Assembly: GCF_017305915.1 (NCBI RefSeq)
Contig: NZ_JAFKJN010000005.1
Span: 186,001-250,000 of the forward strand
From: Reyranella sp.
Lineage (GTDB): Bacteria > Pseudomonadota > Alphaproteobacteria > Reyranellales > Reyranellaceae
Direction of reading: 5' to 3'
Length of the DNA stretch: 64,000 nt
In this document: positions 37,596 to 44,725 of the stretch, piece by piece
Layout of the letters: each line of letters begins with the position of its first letter
Numbering within the stretch: the stretch's first letter is position 1
Notes under the pieces: model-generated
Database searches by the model: none
The model's input: only the letters and a program-made list of their open reading frames with translations
Told to the model about the DNA's origin: nothing
Position numbers and translations under genes: made by a program

Positions 37596-37603
37596 AGGGA
37601 TTC
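37596..37603. repeat. Left 8-bp target site duplication of the IS1595 element
   Basis: AGGGATTC here matches AGGGATTC at 39122-39129 exactly, in direct orientation, immediately outside the terminal repeats. Eight-bp duplications are typical of IS1595-family insertion. Confidence 0.88.
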
Positions 37604-37631
37604 CGCAGTTATCCCCTAGGGACATGTAGGC
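37604..37631. repeat. Left terminal inverted repeat of the IS1595 element
   Basis: Begins CGCAGTTATCCCCT and ends CATGTAGGC; aligns to the right end with mismatches at positions 5, 15, 17, 18, 19 and 27. Confidence 0.85.
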
Positions 37632-37653
37632 GGATTTGGCCTACAATAGGCAG

Positions 37654-38082
37654 ATGCGGGCATTCCCCTTCGCAACGACTATCAGTGTCCTCATCGGGGC
37701 CGGCGGCTTGGGAGCGCAGCAATTGCTAACCGGGCCGAAATGGGAATGGCTGTGGCCATGGGTGATGTGGGGCGGCTTTGGCACAGCGCTGTGCCTGCTG
37801 CTCGCCGCGGCCCTTCTCTACTTTTTTGGACGGGCCCAGCGCCACGATCTGGCTAGCGGAGCGGCAACAGTTGCGTCGGGCTCTCAGAGCGCTGCGGTTG
37901 GTGGCGATAATAACGGCGTGATAGTCGCGGGCAACGCAACAGTAAACGTCCTTCGCGACGACGCCACGGTGCTTTGGAGCGCGTGGGACCAGCAAGGATT
38001 GGAATACGTGAGGCCCCGCGTTAAGCGAGAAGACCTAATTGCCGCCCTCCAAGAAATCGAACGGGATTATCCGCAGCAATGA
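37654..38082 (+). CDS. Passenger membrane protein of the IS1595 element
   Basis: Unrecognised family. The 142-residue product has two predicted transmembrane helices (TISVLIGAGGLGAQQLL and VMWGGFGTALCLLLAAALLYFF). A polar segment then holds SAAVGGDNNGVIVAGNATVNVL, a GD/N-rich beta-strand pattern that I have seen in small bacterial membrane and signalling proteins. A charged helical tail (VKREDLIAALQEIERDYPQQ) finishes it. The ATG at 37654 is used; TTG at 37636 is possible. Its stop overlaps the start of the next gene (ATGA). It lies inside the mobile element and is transcribed towards the transposase. Whether it helps transposition or the host is unknown. Confidence 0.7.
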   Translation: MRAFPFATTISVLIGAGGLGAQQLLTGPKWEWLWPWVMWGGFGTALCLLLAAALLYFFGRAQRHDLASGAATVASGSQSAAVGGDNNGVIVAGNATVNVLRDDATVLWSAWDQQGLEYVRPRVKREDLIAALQEIERDYPQQ

Positions 38083-38267
38083 ACCTACGTGACGCACGGA
38101 AGAAGAAACGGTTGGACCACTTCATGCGCGAGCGGGACGAAACGCCGACGCGCGACGATGCCAGCGAGCGCTTTCAGCGCCTCACACGCGCGATGGCACT
38201 AGGGACGGCCGGCGAAAAGCCCAAAGCAAAATCTCGAACATCACGTAAGGCTGCTTCCGAAGATTGA
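38079..38267 (+). CDS. Small basic passenger protein of the IS1595 element
   Basis: The 62-residue product is highly charged (NLRDARKKKRLDHFMRERDE, then a lysine/arginine-rich tail KPKAKSRTSRKAASED) and has no recognised domain. It is translationally coupled to the membrane protein gene through an ATGA overlap. Its last 86 bases run antisense over the 3' end of the transposase gene, so translation and transcription of the two could interfere. The basic nature might suit RNA or DNA binding; this is only inference. Confidence 0.55.
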   Translation: MNLRDARKKKRLDHFMRERDETPTRDDASERFQRLTRAMALGTAGEKPKAKSRTSRKAASED

Positions 38268-39078
38268 AGCGGTACTCGAACTCACCGAGGTATTTGTCCA
38301 AGTGCTTCTGCGACACATGAATGTAGGTGCCGTTGATCCCGCGCTTAAGCTGCGCCCAGAACGCCTCAATGGTGTTCGTGTGGATGGGGCCGCGAACGTA
38401 CTCGCCCTTGGAATGGTTGACCGACGCATGCGGGTAGCCGTTGGTCGGCAGCGCGTCGTAGATCGCATTGTCGTCCGTCACCACTCGCGCGCCCGGAACC
38501 AGCATGCGGCGCAGCTTCGGCAGAACGGTCATGCCGCGCCGATCCGGAACCACGTCGGTCTGGACTTCGCCGCCGCGCTCGACCGCGCCGATCACGATGT
38601 GCTTGTCGTCCTCGCCCAGCTTGTCCTTGCCGCCGATGAACGTCTCGTCCGCCTCGACGATGTTGCCCAGCCCGCCGAGCGGCGCGTTGCCGTCCGCCTC
38701 CGCCATGAACTCCCTGATCTTATGGCCCATGCGGAAGGCGCACTTGTAGGTCACGCCCAACTGCCGCTGCAGCTCCTTGGCCGCCACGCCGTTCCGCGAG
38801 GCGCAGAACAGGTACATGGCGAAGAACCAATATTGCAGGGGCGTCCGCGACTTGTGGAAGGGCGTCCCGACGCACGGGTACAGGTGCAGGCCGCAGTATT
38901 CGCACTCGTACGCCTGCCGCGCCTTGATCCGGTAGTAGTGCGCCGACTTCTTGCAGCGGTCGCAGATGTGGCGCTCGCCGTAGCGGGCGCGCATCACATG
39001 ATCGAGGCAAACGTCGTCATCCGGGTAGATCGCGAAGAACTGGCGGATGGTCATGGGCTTCGGCTTGGCCATACCCAT
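38182..39078 (-). CDS. IS1595-family transposase
   Basis: The 298-residue protein has the N-terminal zinc ribbon (CDRCKKSAHYYRIKARQ...CEYCG) usual for the ISXO2/IS1595 type and a DDE-type catalytic core. The candidate acidic residues are in VEADETFIGGKDKL and VVTDDNAIYD. The third motif is TNTIEAFWAQLKRGI, the DDNK/DDEK form of the family. Length is normal and there is no frameshift, so the enzyme is probably active. It reads towards the passenger genes and overlaps the small basic gene by 86 bases. A start six bases further in (MAKPKPMT) is equally plausible. Confidence 0.92.
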   Translation of the reverse strand: MGMAKPKPMTIRQFFAIYPDDDVCLDHVMRARYGERHICDRCKKSAHYYRIKARQAYECEYCGLHLYPCVGTPFHKSRTPLQYWFFAMYLFCASRNGVAAKELQRQLGVTYKCAFRMGHKIREFMAEADGNAPLGGLGNIVEADETFIGGKDKLGEDDKHIVIGAVERGGEVQTDVVPDRRGMTVLPKLRRMLVPGARVVTDDNAIYDALPTNGYPHASVNHSKGEYVRGPIHTNTIEAFWAQLKRGINGTYIHVSQKHLDKYLGEFEYRFNLRKQPYVMFEILLWAFRRPSLVPSRV

Positions 39079-39093
39079 CTATCTAGTCCTTGG

Positions 39094-39121
39094 GGCTACA
39101 TGCGTCAAGGGGATAATTGCG
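39094..39121. repeat. Right terminal inverted repeat of the IS1595 element
   Basis: Read on the minus strand it is CGCAATTATCCCCTTG then CATGTAGCC. The minus-strand reading also supplies the last four codons and the stop codon of plsC. Confidence 0.85.
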
Positions 39122-39842
39122 AGGGATTCTCCACCAACCGCGCCGTCGCGCCTTCGATCTCGCCGCGCAGCCTCTCCATGAAGGCGTCGCGCGGCAGGCC
39201 GGGCGGGATCGGCGGCAGGATCTCGAGCGTGAGCGTGCCCGGCCGCTTGACCCACTTGCGGCGCCCCCAGAACAGGCCCGAGTTCAACGCCATCGGCACC
39301 ACCGGCACGCCGAGCTGGCGGTAGAGCGCGGCGGTGCCGACCTGGTAGGGCCGCTGGTCGCCCGGCGCCACCCGCGTGCCCTCGGGGAAGATCACGATCG
39401 AGCGGCCCCCGGCGATCACCGCCTTGGCCTGCTTGACCATGCCGCGCAGCGCCGCCGCGCCGTCGCCACGCGCCACCGCGATGTTGCCGGCACGCGCCAT
39501 CGCCCAGCCGACGACCGGGATGAACAGCAGCTCGCGCTTGAGCACGACGGCGATGTCATCGAACAGCAACGTGAAGGCGAGCGTCTCCCAGCTCGACTGG
39601 TGCTTGCAGGCGATGATCACCGGCCCTTTGGGCAGGTTCTCGGCGCCGACCACCCGGTGCGTGAGACCGACGGTCACGCGCAGCCACCACAGCACGAAGG
39701 CGATCCACAGCCGCGCCCAGGCGACGACCCAGCGGCGCGGCGCGAGCAGCAGCGGCATGCCGACGATCGCAAGGACCGTCGAGCCCAGGTACCAGCCCCC
39801 ATTGAAGGCGAGAGAACGCAGCCAGAGACCGGGGCTTGTCAT
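39105..39842 (-). CDS. plsC: 1-acyl-sn-glycerol-3-phosphate acyltransferase, C-terminus rewritten by the IS element
   Basis: PlsC adds the second acyl chain to lysophosphatidic acid at the inner membrane. The 245-residue protein has an N-terminal hydrophobic segment (TVLAIVGMPLLLA), the acyltransferase motif CKHQSSWETL with HX4E instead of the common HX4D, and FPEGTRVAPGD for glycerol-phosphate binding. The last residues after ENP (SQLSP) and the stop are encoded by the right end of the IS1595 element. Removing the element would put TAG directly after ENP. The ATG at 39842 is used; one at 39869 adds nine residues. It diverges from the zinc-ribbon gene. Confidence 0.9.
   Translation of the reverse strand: MTSPGLWLRSLAFNGGWYLGSTVLAIVGMPLLLAPRRWVVAWARLWIAFVLWWLRVTVGLTHRVVGAENLPKGPVIIACKHQSSWETLAFTLLFDDIAVVLKRELLFIPVVGWAMARAGNIAVARGDGAAALRGMVKQAKAVIAGGRSIVIFPEGTRVAPGDQRPYQVGTAALYRQLGVPVVPMALNSGLFWGRRKWVKRPGTLTLEILPPIPPGLPRDAFMERLRGEIEGATARLVENPSQLSP
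39122..39129. repeat. Right 8-bp target site duplication of the IS1595 element
   Basis: AGGGATTC, the exact copy of 37596-37603, inside the 3' end of plsC (codons for ENP and the old stop on the minus strand). Confidence 0.88.
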
Positions 39843-39917
39843 TGCTTGTCGGTCCAGTATTGGTGGCATAATGTCGAACAGCAAGCCTATGTGGTGGGAA
39901 GCCCGCTCCCGGTAATC

Positions 39918-40739
39918 ATGGTCGTCACCTGTCCCAATTGCCGGGCGCGCTACGCCGTCGATCCGCAGAAGATCGGGTTCGCGGGCCGCACCGTCCAGTG
40001 CGCGCGCTGCAGCCATCGCTGGTTCGAGAAGGTCGCGAGACCGCCGGCCGCGCCTACGCCTACGCCGGCCGCCGAGGCCAAGCCTGCGCCCGAGAATGCG
40101 GCGGCAGCCGAAAGCTCGGCTGCGGCGGAGAGCGCGGCGACGTCGGAGAGCGCAGCGGCCCCCGAGGCTGCGGCGACGTCCGAGAGCCCGTCGGCGCCCG
40201 ACCCCGAACCCATTCCCGAAATGGTGATCCGCCCGACCACCCGGGGCGCCGCGCTGCCGGTCGTGATCCCGCCCAAGGTCTCGGTATGGCGCCGTGTCGC
40301 CATCGCCGCGGGCGTGGTGCTGCTGCTGGTCGGCGGCGGCATGTTCGCCTTTCACGACGAGATCGCGGCTCTGATCCCCGCAGAAGAGCCGGCGGCTCCG
40401 GCGACCGCCGCCGCTACTGCTCCCGCCCCTGCTCCTGCCAAGCCAACCATGCCGCCGGCAGCGTCGCCGCGTCCGCAGCTCGAGATCGATCTGGCCAAGA
40501 GCAAGATCGACGTCGTCGACGGCCGTTACGTCGTGCGCGGCGAGGTGGTCAACAACGGCACCACGGCCGGCTCGACGTCGCAGCTGCGCGTCACCTTCAA
40601 GCGCAACGACGACGTGCTGGGCGAGAAGACCTTCCCGCTGGTCGAGGGGCCCTTGCAGCCGGGCAGCCGGGCGAGCTTCAGCCAGGTGCTGGAGGACCCG
40701 CCGGCCGGCACCACCGACATCGTGCCGGTGATCGAATGA
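39918..40739 (+). CDS. Zinc-ribbon (MJ0042/DUF3426-type) membrane protein
   Basis: The 273-residue protein opens with an MJ0042-type zinc ribbon (VVTCPNCRARYAVDPQKIG and VQCARCSHRWFEK, four cysteines at about residues 5, 8, 28 and 31). A long Ala/Pro/Glu-rich linker (about 40-115) leads to one transmembrane helix (VAIAAGVVLLLVGGGMFAF). A beta-rich DUF3426-like domain (LEIDLAKSKIDVVDGRYVVRGEVVNNG) ends the protein in the periplasm. The hpt start overlaps its stop (ATGA). The function of such proteins is unknown. Codons 39918 onwards follow the plsC divergence. Confidence 0.87.
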   Translation: MVVTCPNCRARYAVDPQKIGFAGRTVQCARCSHRWFEKVARPPAAPTPTPAAEAKPAPENAAAAESSAAAESAATSESAAAPEAAATSESPSAPDPEPIPEMVIRPTTRGAALPVVIPPKVSVWRRVAIAAGVVLLLVGGGMFAFHDEIAALIPAEEPAAPATAAATAPAPAPAKPTMPPAASPRPQLEIDLAKSKIDVVDGRYVVRGEVVNNGTTAGSTSQLRVTFKRNDDVLGEKTFPLVEGPLQPGSRASFSQVLEDPPAGTTDIVPVIE

Positions 40740-41281
40740 CAACCGACCGCCCGCAGGTTTCGATCCGCATCTCGGCCGCCGAGATCGCCACCCGGGTCGA
40801 CGAGATGGCGGCCGACCTCGCCCAGCAGCTTCCGGCCGACACGCTGGTCGTGTCGGTGCTGAAGGGCAGCTTCGTGTTCGCCGCCGACCTGATCCGGGCG
40901 CTGAGCCGCGCCGGCGCCAACTGGTCGATGGATTTCCTGACACTGTCCAGTTACGGCACCGGCACGGAGACCAGCGGTAATGTGCGGGTGGTGCGCGACA
41001 TCGTCGACGACGTGCGCGGCCGCGACGTGCTGCTGGTCGACGACATCCTGGAATCCGGCCTGACGCTCAGCTTCGCCAAGAACCTGCTGAAGGAGCGCGG
41101 CGCGCATCGCGTCTGGGTGTGCACCCTGCTCGACAAGCGTCACAAGCGGCGCGCCCCGCTCGAGGCCGACTTCACCGGCTTCCAGGCGGGCGACGAGTTC
41201 CTGGTCGGCTACGGGCTCGACTGGGCGCATCGCTTCCGCGGCCTACCCTATATCGGCGTGGTCGAGAAGACCGCCTCGTAG
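40736..41281 (+). CDS. hpt: Hypoxanthine phosphoribosyltransferase
   Basis: Hpt salvages hypoxanthine or guanine with PRPP. The 181-residue protein has the PRPP-binding motif VLLVDDILESGLTLSFA (about residues 98-114), VLKGSFVFAADLIRAL, and FVGYGLDWAH-like LVGYGLDWAHRFRGLPYIGVV, which form the type I phosphoribosyltransferase fold and base-binding end. Its start codon overlaps the stop of the zinc-ribbon gene by four bases, so the two genes are coupled though they have no obvious common job. Length is typical. Confidence 0.93.
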   Translation: MTTDRPQVSIRISAAEIATRVDEMAADLAQQLPADTLVVSVLKGSFVFAADLIRALSRAGANWSMDFLTLSSYGTGTETSGNVRVVRDIVDDVRGRDVLLVDDILESGLTLSFAKNLLKERGAHRVWVCTLLDKRHKRRAPLEADFTGFQAGDEFLVGYGLDWAHRFRGLPYIGVVEKTAS

Positions 41282-41354
41282 GTCTTGTGGTCGGGCCGGG
41301 CCTGGCCCGCCAGATGTGCAACCGCGCACCCCATGCCGACGTTGCTCGGGGGCC

Positions 41355-41639
41355 ATGATCTTTCCCAGCCTGAGCGACACCGAGCGGGCCGCCCTCGAGG
41401 AGATGGCGGCGCACGGGGCGACGCGCGAGCTGGCCACGCCGGTGCGCGGCCGCCTCGCGCTCTACAAGCTGATCGACGAGACGCCCGAAGGCTGGAAGAT
41501 CACGCCGCTCGGCCGCCAGGCCCTGCAGGCGGCCCCCTCCGCCGCCTCGCCCGGCCAGCCTCCGCGCAAGGAAGGCCACTCGCCCGACCACGAGCGCCAC
41601 TACGGCAAGAAGACCCGCGACACGTCCTGGTTCGGCTGA
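41355..41639 (+). CDS. Small hypothetical protein (possible winged-helix fold)
   Basis: The 94-residue product (MIFPSLSDTERAALEEMAAHG) is not a family I recognise. The middle (LALYKLIDETPEGWKITPLGRQAL) has a helix-turn-strand pattern like a short winged helix. The C-terminus (KEGHSPDHERHYGKKTRDTSWFG) is polar. It follows hpt by 73 bases. A clear hairpin terminator follows it. Confidence 0.6.
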   Translation: MIFPSLSDTERAALEEMAAHGATRELATPVRGRLALYKLIDETPEGWKITPLGRQALQAAPSAASPGQPPRKEGHSPDHERHYGKKTRDTSWFG

Positions 41640-41654
41640 TCCGTTGAGGAAAGA

Positions 41655-41690
41655 AAGCCCGCCCCGCGGGGGAGACGACGGGGCGGGCTT
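41655..41690. terminator. GC-rich hairpin terminator after the small gene
   Basis: AAGCCCGCCCCG and CGGGGCGGGCTT form perfect 12-bp arms around a 12-base loop. On the minus strand TTTCTTTCC follows; on the plus strand the tail is CGCTCTGT, so strict intrinsic termination is clearer on the minus strand. Confidence 0.6.
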
Positions 41691-41703
41691 CGCTCTGTCA
41701 GGG

Positions 41704-41725
41704 TACGGGTGCTCACTCCCGTACG
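41704..41725. repeat. Short hairpin GTACGGG/CCCGTAC
   Basis: A perfect 7-bp stem with an 8-base loop, just past the terminator. Its presence argues that the preferred start of the next gene is downstream of it. Confidence 0.5.
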
Positions 41726-41801
41726 TCCTGTCAACGCCGCCCCGGCGCCGGTTGTTCCCGGCCGTCTTGCGCCGGCCGACGCAGCGGACCATGTCCTTGC
41801 C

Positions 41802-42056
41802 ATGGCCCTCGGCACCCCGCGCCTGACCTTCGGCGAACTCGCCCGCGAGCAGCTCGAGATCGAGGTCACCTGCCCCAACTGCAGCCACCGCAAGGTGATC
41901 GACGGCGATGCCCCGGCGCTGCGCCACCGCCTGGTCGCCGGCGCCCGCTTCCGCTGCGAGAAGTGCGGCTCGGTGGGACTGCCGGAGCTGGGCAAGCACC
42001 GCCTGTGGGCGCAGCGGCTGGCCCGGCACGGGCGACGGGAGACCGGTAGCGGTTAG
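41802..42056 (+). CDS. Zinc-ribbon hypothetical protein
   Basis: The 84-residue product (MALGTPRLTFGELAREQLEIEV) contains one zinc-ribbon-like unit, CPNC at about residues 22-25 and CEKC near 53-56, between two short basic stretches. A GTG start at 41709 would add 31 low-complexity residues and span a hairpin, so I take the ATG at 41802. Its stop codon TAG is the head of a palindromic repeat. Function unknown. Confidence 0.6.
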   Translation: MALGTPRLTFGELAREQLEIEVTCPNCSHRKVIDGDAPALRHRLVAGARFRCEKCGSVGLPELGKHRLWAQRLARHGRRETGSG

Positions 42057-42372
42057 AGCATATTCCGTTCGGCTGGAATCAGCCGAACGGCATATGCCGG
42101 TGCGGCAAATGCCGGTTACAAACTGATCACATCTCCGTGGGCGGGCTTCGTAGAGACGGTCGCGATGATTGCGCGGCCGTTTCAAATACCGGCAGAAGGC
42201 CGCTTCGATGGCGGTCGAGTGAGGCGACGACCCCCGCCGTCAGGTACCCGCATCACCGCAGGGAGATATGCACGGCGACACGCAACCTCGGCGATGATCA
42301 GTCGATCTGCAGCAACTCGCACTCCGCGGAGGGCGTTGGTCGGTTTTAGCAGCAAAAACGGAGCCAGGCACT
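42057..42372. other. Intergenic region with palindrome, no credible gene
   Basis: Apart from the large palindrome at 42058-42097 and a small GCCGGTGCGGCAAATGCCGG repeat just after it, I see nothing. Open frames here are short and of unusual composition. Confidence 0.5.
42058..42097. repeat. 18-bp-arm palindrome, copy 2, starting at a stop codon (family C)
   Basis: GCATATTCCGTTCGGCTG then GAAT then CAGCCGAACGGCATATGC: one mismatch in the arms. The preceding TAG of TAGAGC is the stop codon of the zinc-ribbon gene (42054-42056). Copy 1 at 28822-28861 has the same arms with loop ATTC. Confidence 0.85.
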
Positions 42373-42675
42373 GTGCCACTATTCTACAGGTGGACGCTTA
42401 GAGTGCTTCTGATCGTATCGCTGTTTCTTCTTGTCGTCACTCTTCTGGACATTTGGCCGACTGGCCGCTCCCCGAGTTGGATGGAGTTTGCCGGCATTGG
42501 CATTCTCGCGTTCGCCACCTTGAGTGTCGTTTTTTGGGCGATAGGCACCTGGATCGGCGACACTGACAGCGCCGCCGGCACGGATGCCTCATTGCGCGCG
42601 GAAGAGGAGGCCGGCTTCCGCGATCGCACGGCTCCCATTGCAGGGCGGTCATCAGGACGAGCGCCGTTTCGATAA
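42373..42675 (+). CDS. Small two-helix membrane protein (hypothetical)
   Basis: The 100-residue frame starting at GTG 42373 has two well-formed hydrophobic helices (LRVLLIVSLFLLVVTLLDIWP and FAGIGILAFATLSVVFWAIGTWI), a pattern that is unlikely by chance in a GC-rich antisense or noncoding stretch. The last 35 residues are polar. It has no close family I recognise. The region around it lacks other genes. Confidence is moderate because no start signal is clear. Confidence 0.45.
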   Translation: MPLFYRWTLRVLLIVSLFLLVVTLLDIWPTGRSPSWMEFAGIGILAFATLSVVFWAIGTWIGDTDSAAGTDASLRAEEEAGFRDRTAPIAGRSSGRAPFR

Positions 42676-42851
42676 GCTCTTCCAGCTTCTCCACGCGCTC
42701 AACCGGCTGGACACGTTGAAGGATCAGCCGCGCGTCGGTTCAGCCGCGCCTCATCGAATCGGGTTTCTCAGGAACAGCGGTGGTGACCGTTCGTTATCCG
42801 GCAGAGGGAGTGCGCGCGAGCTTTCGCGTGTCTTCAATCATCGGGTGATTC

Positions 42852-43214
42852 TTGTCTCATGCCACCGTCCTTGTCGTCGAAGACGAGCCCCTGCTGCGCC
42901 TGCACGCGGTGATGCTGCTCGAGGAAGCGGGCTACGCCACGCTGCAGGCAGGCTCGGCCGACGAGGCGATTGAGCGCCTGGAGAGCACTGCGGACATCCG
43001 CGCGGTCTTCACCGACATCGATCTGCCGGGCGACATGGACGGACTGCGGCTCGCCGCATCGATCCGCGATCGTTGGCCGCCGGTCGAGCTGATCCTGACC
43101 TCGGGCCACGTCAAGATCGAGAAGGGCCAGCTTCCCGAGCGCGGGCATTTCCTGCCCAAGCCCTACACGTCGCGCCAGCTCATGCGGGCGCTGGAAAACC
43201 TTCACATCCACTGA
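42852..43214 (+). CDS. Single-domain response regulator (receiver only)
   Basis: The 120-residue protein is a CheY-like receiver: acidic pair in VLVVEDEPLLRL, phosphoacceptor aspartate in AVFTDIDLPGDMDG (about residue 53), threonine/serine in LILTSGH, and lysine in FLPKPYTSRQL. No output domain follows, so it acts by protein contact or as a phosphate relay. The start is the TTG at 42852 (SHATVLVV). The histidine kinase at 43357 lies 140 bases downstream and is its probable partner. Confidence 0.88.
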   Translation: MSHATVLVVEDEPLLRLHAVMLLEEAGYATLQAGSADEAIERLESTADIRAVFTDIDLPGDMDGLRLAASIRDRWPPVELILTSGHVKIEKGQLPERGHFLPKPYTSRQLMRALENLHIH

Positions 43215-43356
43215 GCATCCTTCGCGGATGACGCACGTTGTTGTGCCGCGGTCCTCTTGCCAGTGGGCGTTTCCGGCGACCGATGGGCTAACGGTTGTCG
43301 GAACGCTCGCCAATCGGCGGCCTCGCCGGCTCGCCCCCCAGCCGCTAAAAGAAAGC

Positions 43357-44526
43357 ATGAGCCAGGACCTCCGCGCCGACGTCGAAGCGGTGCTGCGTCT
43401 TCCCGCCGTCGAAACCATCCTGGAAGTCGTCTGCCGAACCACCGGCATGGGCTTCGCCGCCGTCGCGCGGGTGACCGAGGATCGCTGGGTCGCCTGCCAG
43501 GTACGCGACGAGATCGCCTTCGGGTTGAAGCCCCACGGCGAGCTCAAGGTCGAGACGACGATCTGCAACGAGATCCGGCGGAGCGGCCAGGAGGTCGTGA
43601 TCGACCATGTCGGCCGGGACGAGGCGTATCGTGGGCATCCGACGCCCGCGATGTACGGCTTCCAGAGCTACATCTCTGTGCCCATCGTGCTGCCGGGCAA
43701 GGGCTTCTTCGGCACGCTCTGCGCCATCGATCCGCGGCCGGCCACCCTGCGCACGCCGCAAGTGGTGGGCATGTTCCGGCTGTTCGCCGAGCTGATCGCC
43801 AGCCATCTCGAGGCGCAGGACCGGCTCGACACCGCGAACCTGACGCTGGTCGACGAGCGGCGCACGTCGGAGCTGCGCGAGCAGTTCATCGCCGTGCTCG
43901 GCCATGACTTGCGCAATCCGCTGGCCTCGATCGACGCCGGTGCGCATCTGCTGGGCAAGCTGCCGCTCAGCAAGGATGCCAGCGCGATCCTGGCGATGAT
44001 GCAGAGCAGCGCCAAGCGCATGACGACGATGATCGACAACGTGCTCGACTTCGCGCGCGGCCGCATGGGCGGCGGCCTGACGCTCGACCGAAGTAAGCAC
44101 GCCCTGGCGCCGGTGCTGACGCAGGTGGCCGCCGAGCTGGTCTCGGTGCGGCCCGATCCGCCGATCGAGACGGCGTTCGACCTTGCCGCGCCGGTGCTCT
44201 GCGATCCCGGGCGCGTCGGGCAGCTCGCCTCCAACCTGCTGGCCAACGCGCTGATCCATGGCGATGGCAGCCAGCCGGTACGGCTGCTGGCGACCAGCGG
44301 CCCCACCGGCTTCGAGCTGGCAGTGACCAACGGCGGGCCGCCGATCCCCCCGGCCGCGCTGGAGCATCTATTCAGGCCATTCGAGCGCGGCGCCGTCGTG
44401 CCGGGCCAGCGCGGCCTCGGGCTCGGCCTTTACATCGCCTCGGAGATCGCACGCGCCCATGGCGGCACCCTGACGGTCAAGTCGACCGTGGCGGAGACGC
44501 GCTTCACGTTCCGGATGCCGGCGTAA
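43357..44526 (+). CDS. GAF-domain sensor histidine kinase
   Basis: The 389-residue protein has an N-terminal GAF domain (about 20-160, with TTICNEIRRSGQEVVIDHVGRD and QSYISVPIVLPGKGFFGTLCA). A dimerisation domain follows with the phosphorylated histidine in VLGHDLRNPLASIDAG (about residue 185), and a HATPase domain ends it, with an N-box QLASNLLANALIHGD and a G-box GQRGLGLGLYIASEIA. No transmembrane segment is visible, so it is probably cytosolic, sensing a small molecule or redox state. The ATG at 43357 is preferred over an open frame to 43228 because the longer part is not conserved in kind. It probably phosphorylates the receiver encoded upstream. Confidence 0.9.
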   Translation: MSQDLRADVEAVLRLPAVETILEVVCRTTGMGFAAVARVTEDRWVACQVRDEIAFGLKPHGELKVETTICNEIRRSGQEVVIDHVGRDEAYRGHPTPAMYGFQSYISVPIVLPGKGFFGTLCAIDPRPATLRTPQVVGMFRLFAELIASHLEAQDRLDTANLTLVDERRTSELREQFIAVLGHDLRNPLASIDAGAHLLGKLPLSKDASAILAMMQSSAKRMTTMIDNVLDFARGRMGGGLTLDRSKHALAPVLTQVAAELVSVRPDPPIETAFDLAAPVLCDPGRVGQLASNLLANALIHGDGSQPVRLLATSGPTGFELAVTNGGPPIPPAALEHLFRPFERGAVVPGQRGLGLGLYIASEIARAHGGTLTVKSTVAETRFTFRMPA

Positions 44527-44581
44527 GGCGACTCGGGATTTTCCGCAGCTCGCTCCGCCGGTTCAGGGGCAAGCGGGCAGG

Positions 44582-44725
44582 TCAGCGGGCGCGATCGTCG
44601 TCGACGCGCTCGTAGTGCGGCGGTGGATCGGCCATTTCCCACGCATAGAGCTTGGCCAGGACGTCCTCGATCTTGTCGACGATCGCCAACCGCAGGCGTC
44701 GCAGGGCCGACGGCACGCCGCTCAT
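44582..44725 (-). CDS. Small hypothetical protein coupled to the DUF4345 pseudogene
   Basis: The 47-residue product (MSGVPSALRRLRLAIVDKIEDVLAKLYAWEMADPPPHYE...) has one amphipathic helix and a charged tail. Its start overlaps the stop of the DUF4345 pseudogene (ATGA), typical of a real coupled gene, but it has no known family. The longer open frame to 45121 is antisense and out of phase with this reading and is rejected. Confidence 0.5.
   Translation of the reverse strand: MSGVPSALRRLRLAIVDKIEDVLAKLYAWEMADPPPHYERVDDDRAR

Larger units (their letters stand above)
37604..39121. mobile_element. IS1595-family insertion element with two passenger genes
   Basis: The 1518-bp element has imperfect terminal inverted repeats (37604-37631 and 39094-39121, 22 of 28 identical) and 8-bp target duplications outside them. 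It carries a minus-strand transposase (38182-39078) and two plus-strand passenger genes (37654-38082 and 38079-38267) that overlap each other by four bases and meet the transposase tail to tail. Its base composition appears less GC-rich than the flanks, consistent with transfer. The right end lies inside the last codons of plsC. Both ends and duplications are intact, so the insertion is probably recent and possibly still active. Confidence 0.88.

Noticed and set aside
34077..37603. Cobalamin riboswitch or NrdR boxes upstream of nrdJ
   Set aside because: The region before the start is short and is cut by the IS element 60 bases upstream; no B12-box-like or paired NrdR-box sequence was seen.
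42137..42349. Small open frames between the zinc-ribbon gene and the two-helix gene
   Set aside because: No ribosome-binding site, no hydrophobic or domain pattern, composition typical of noncoding high-GC DNA.
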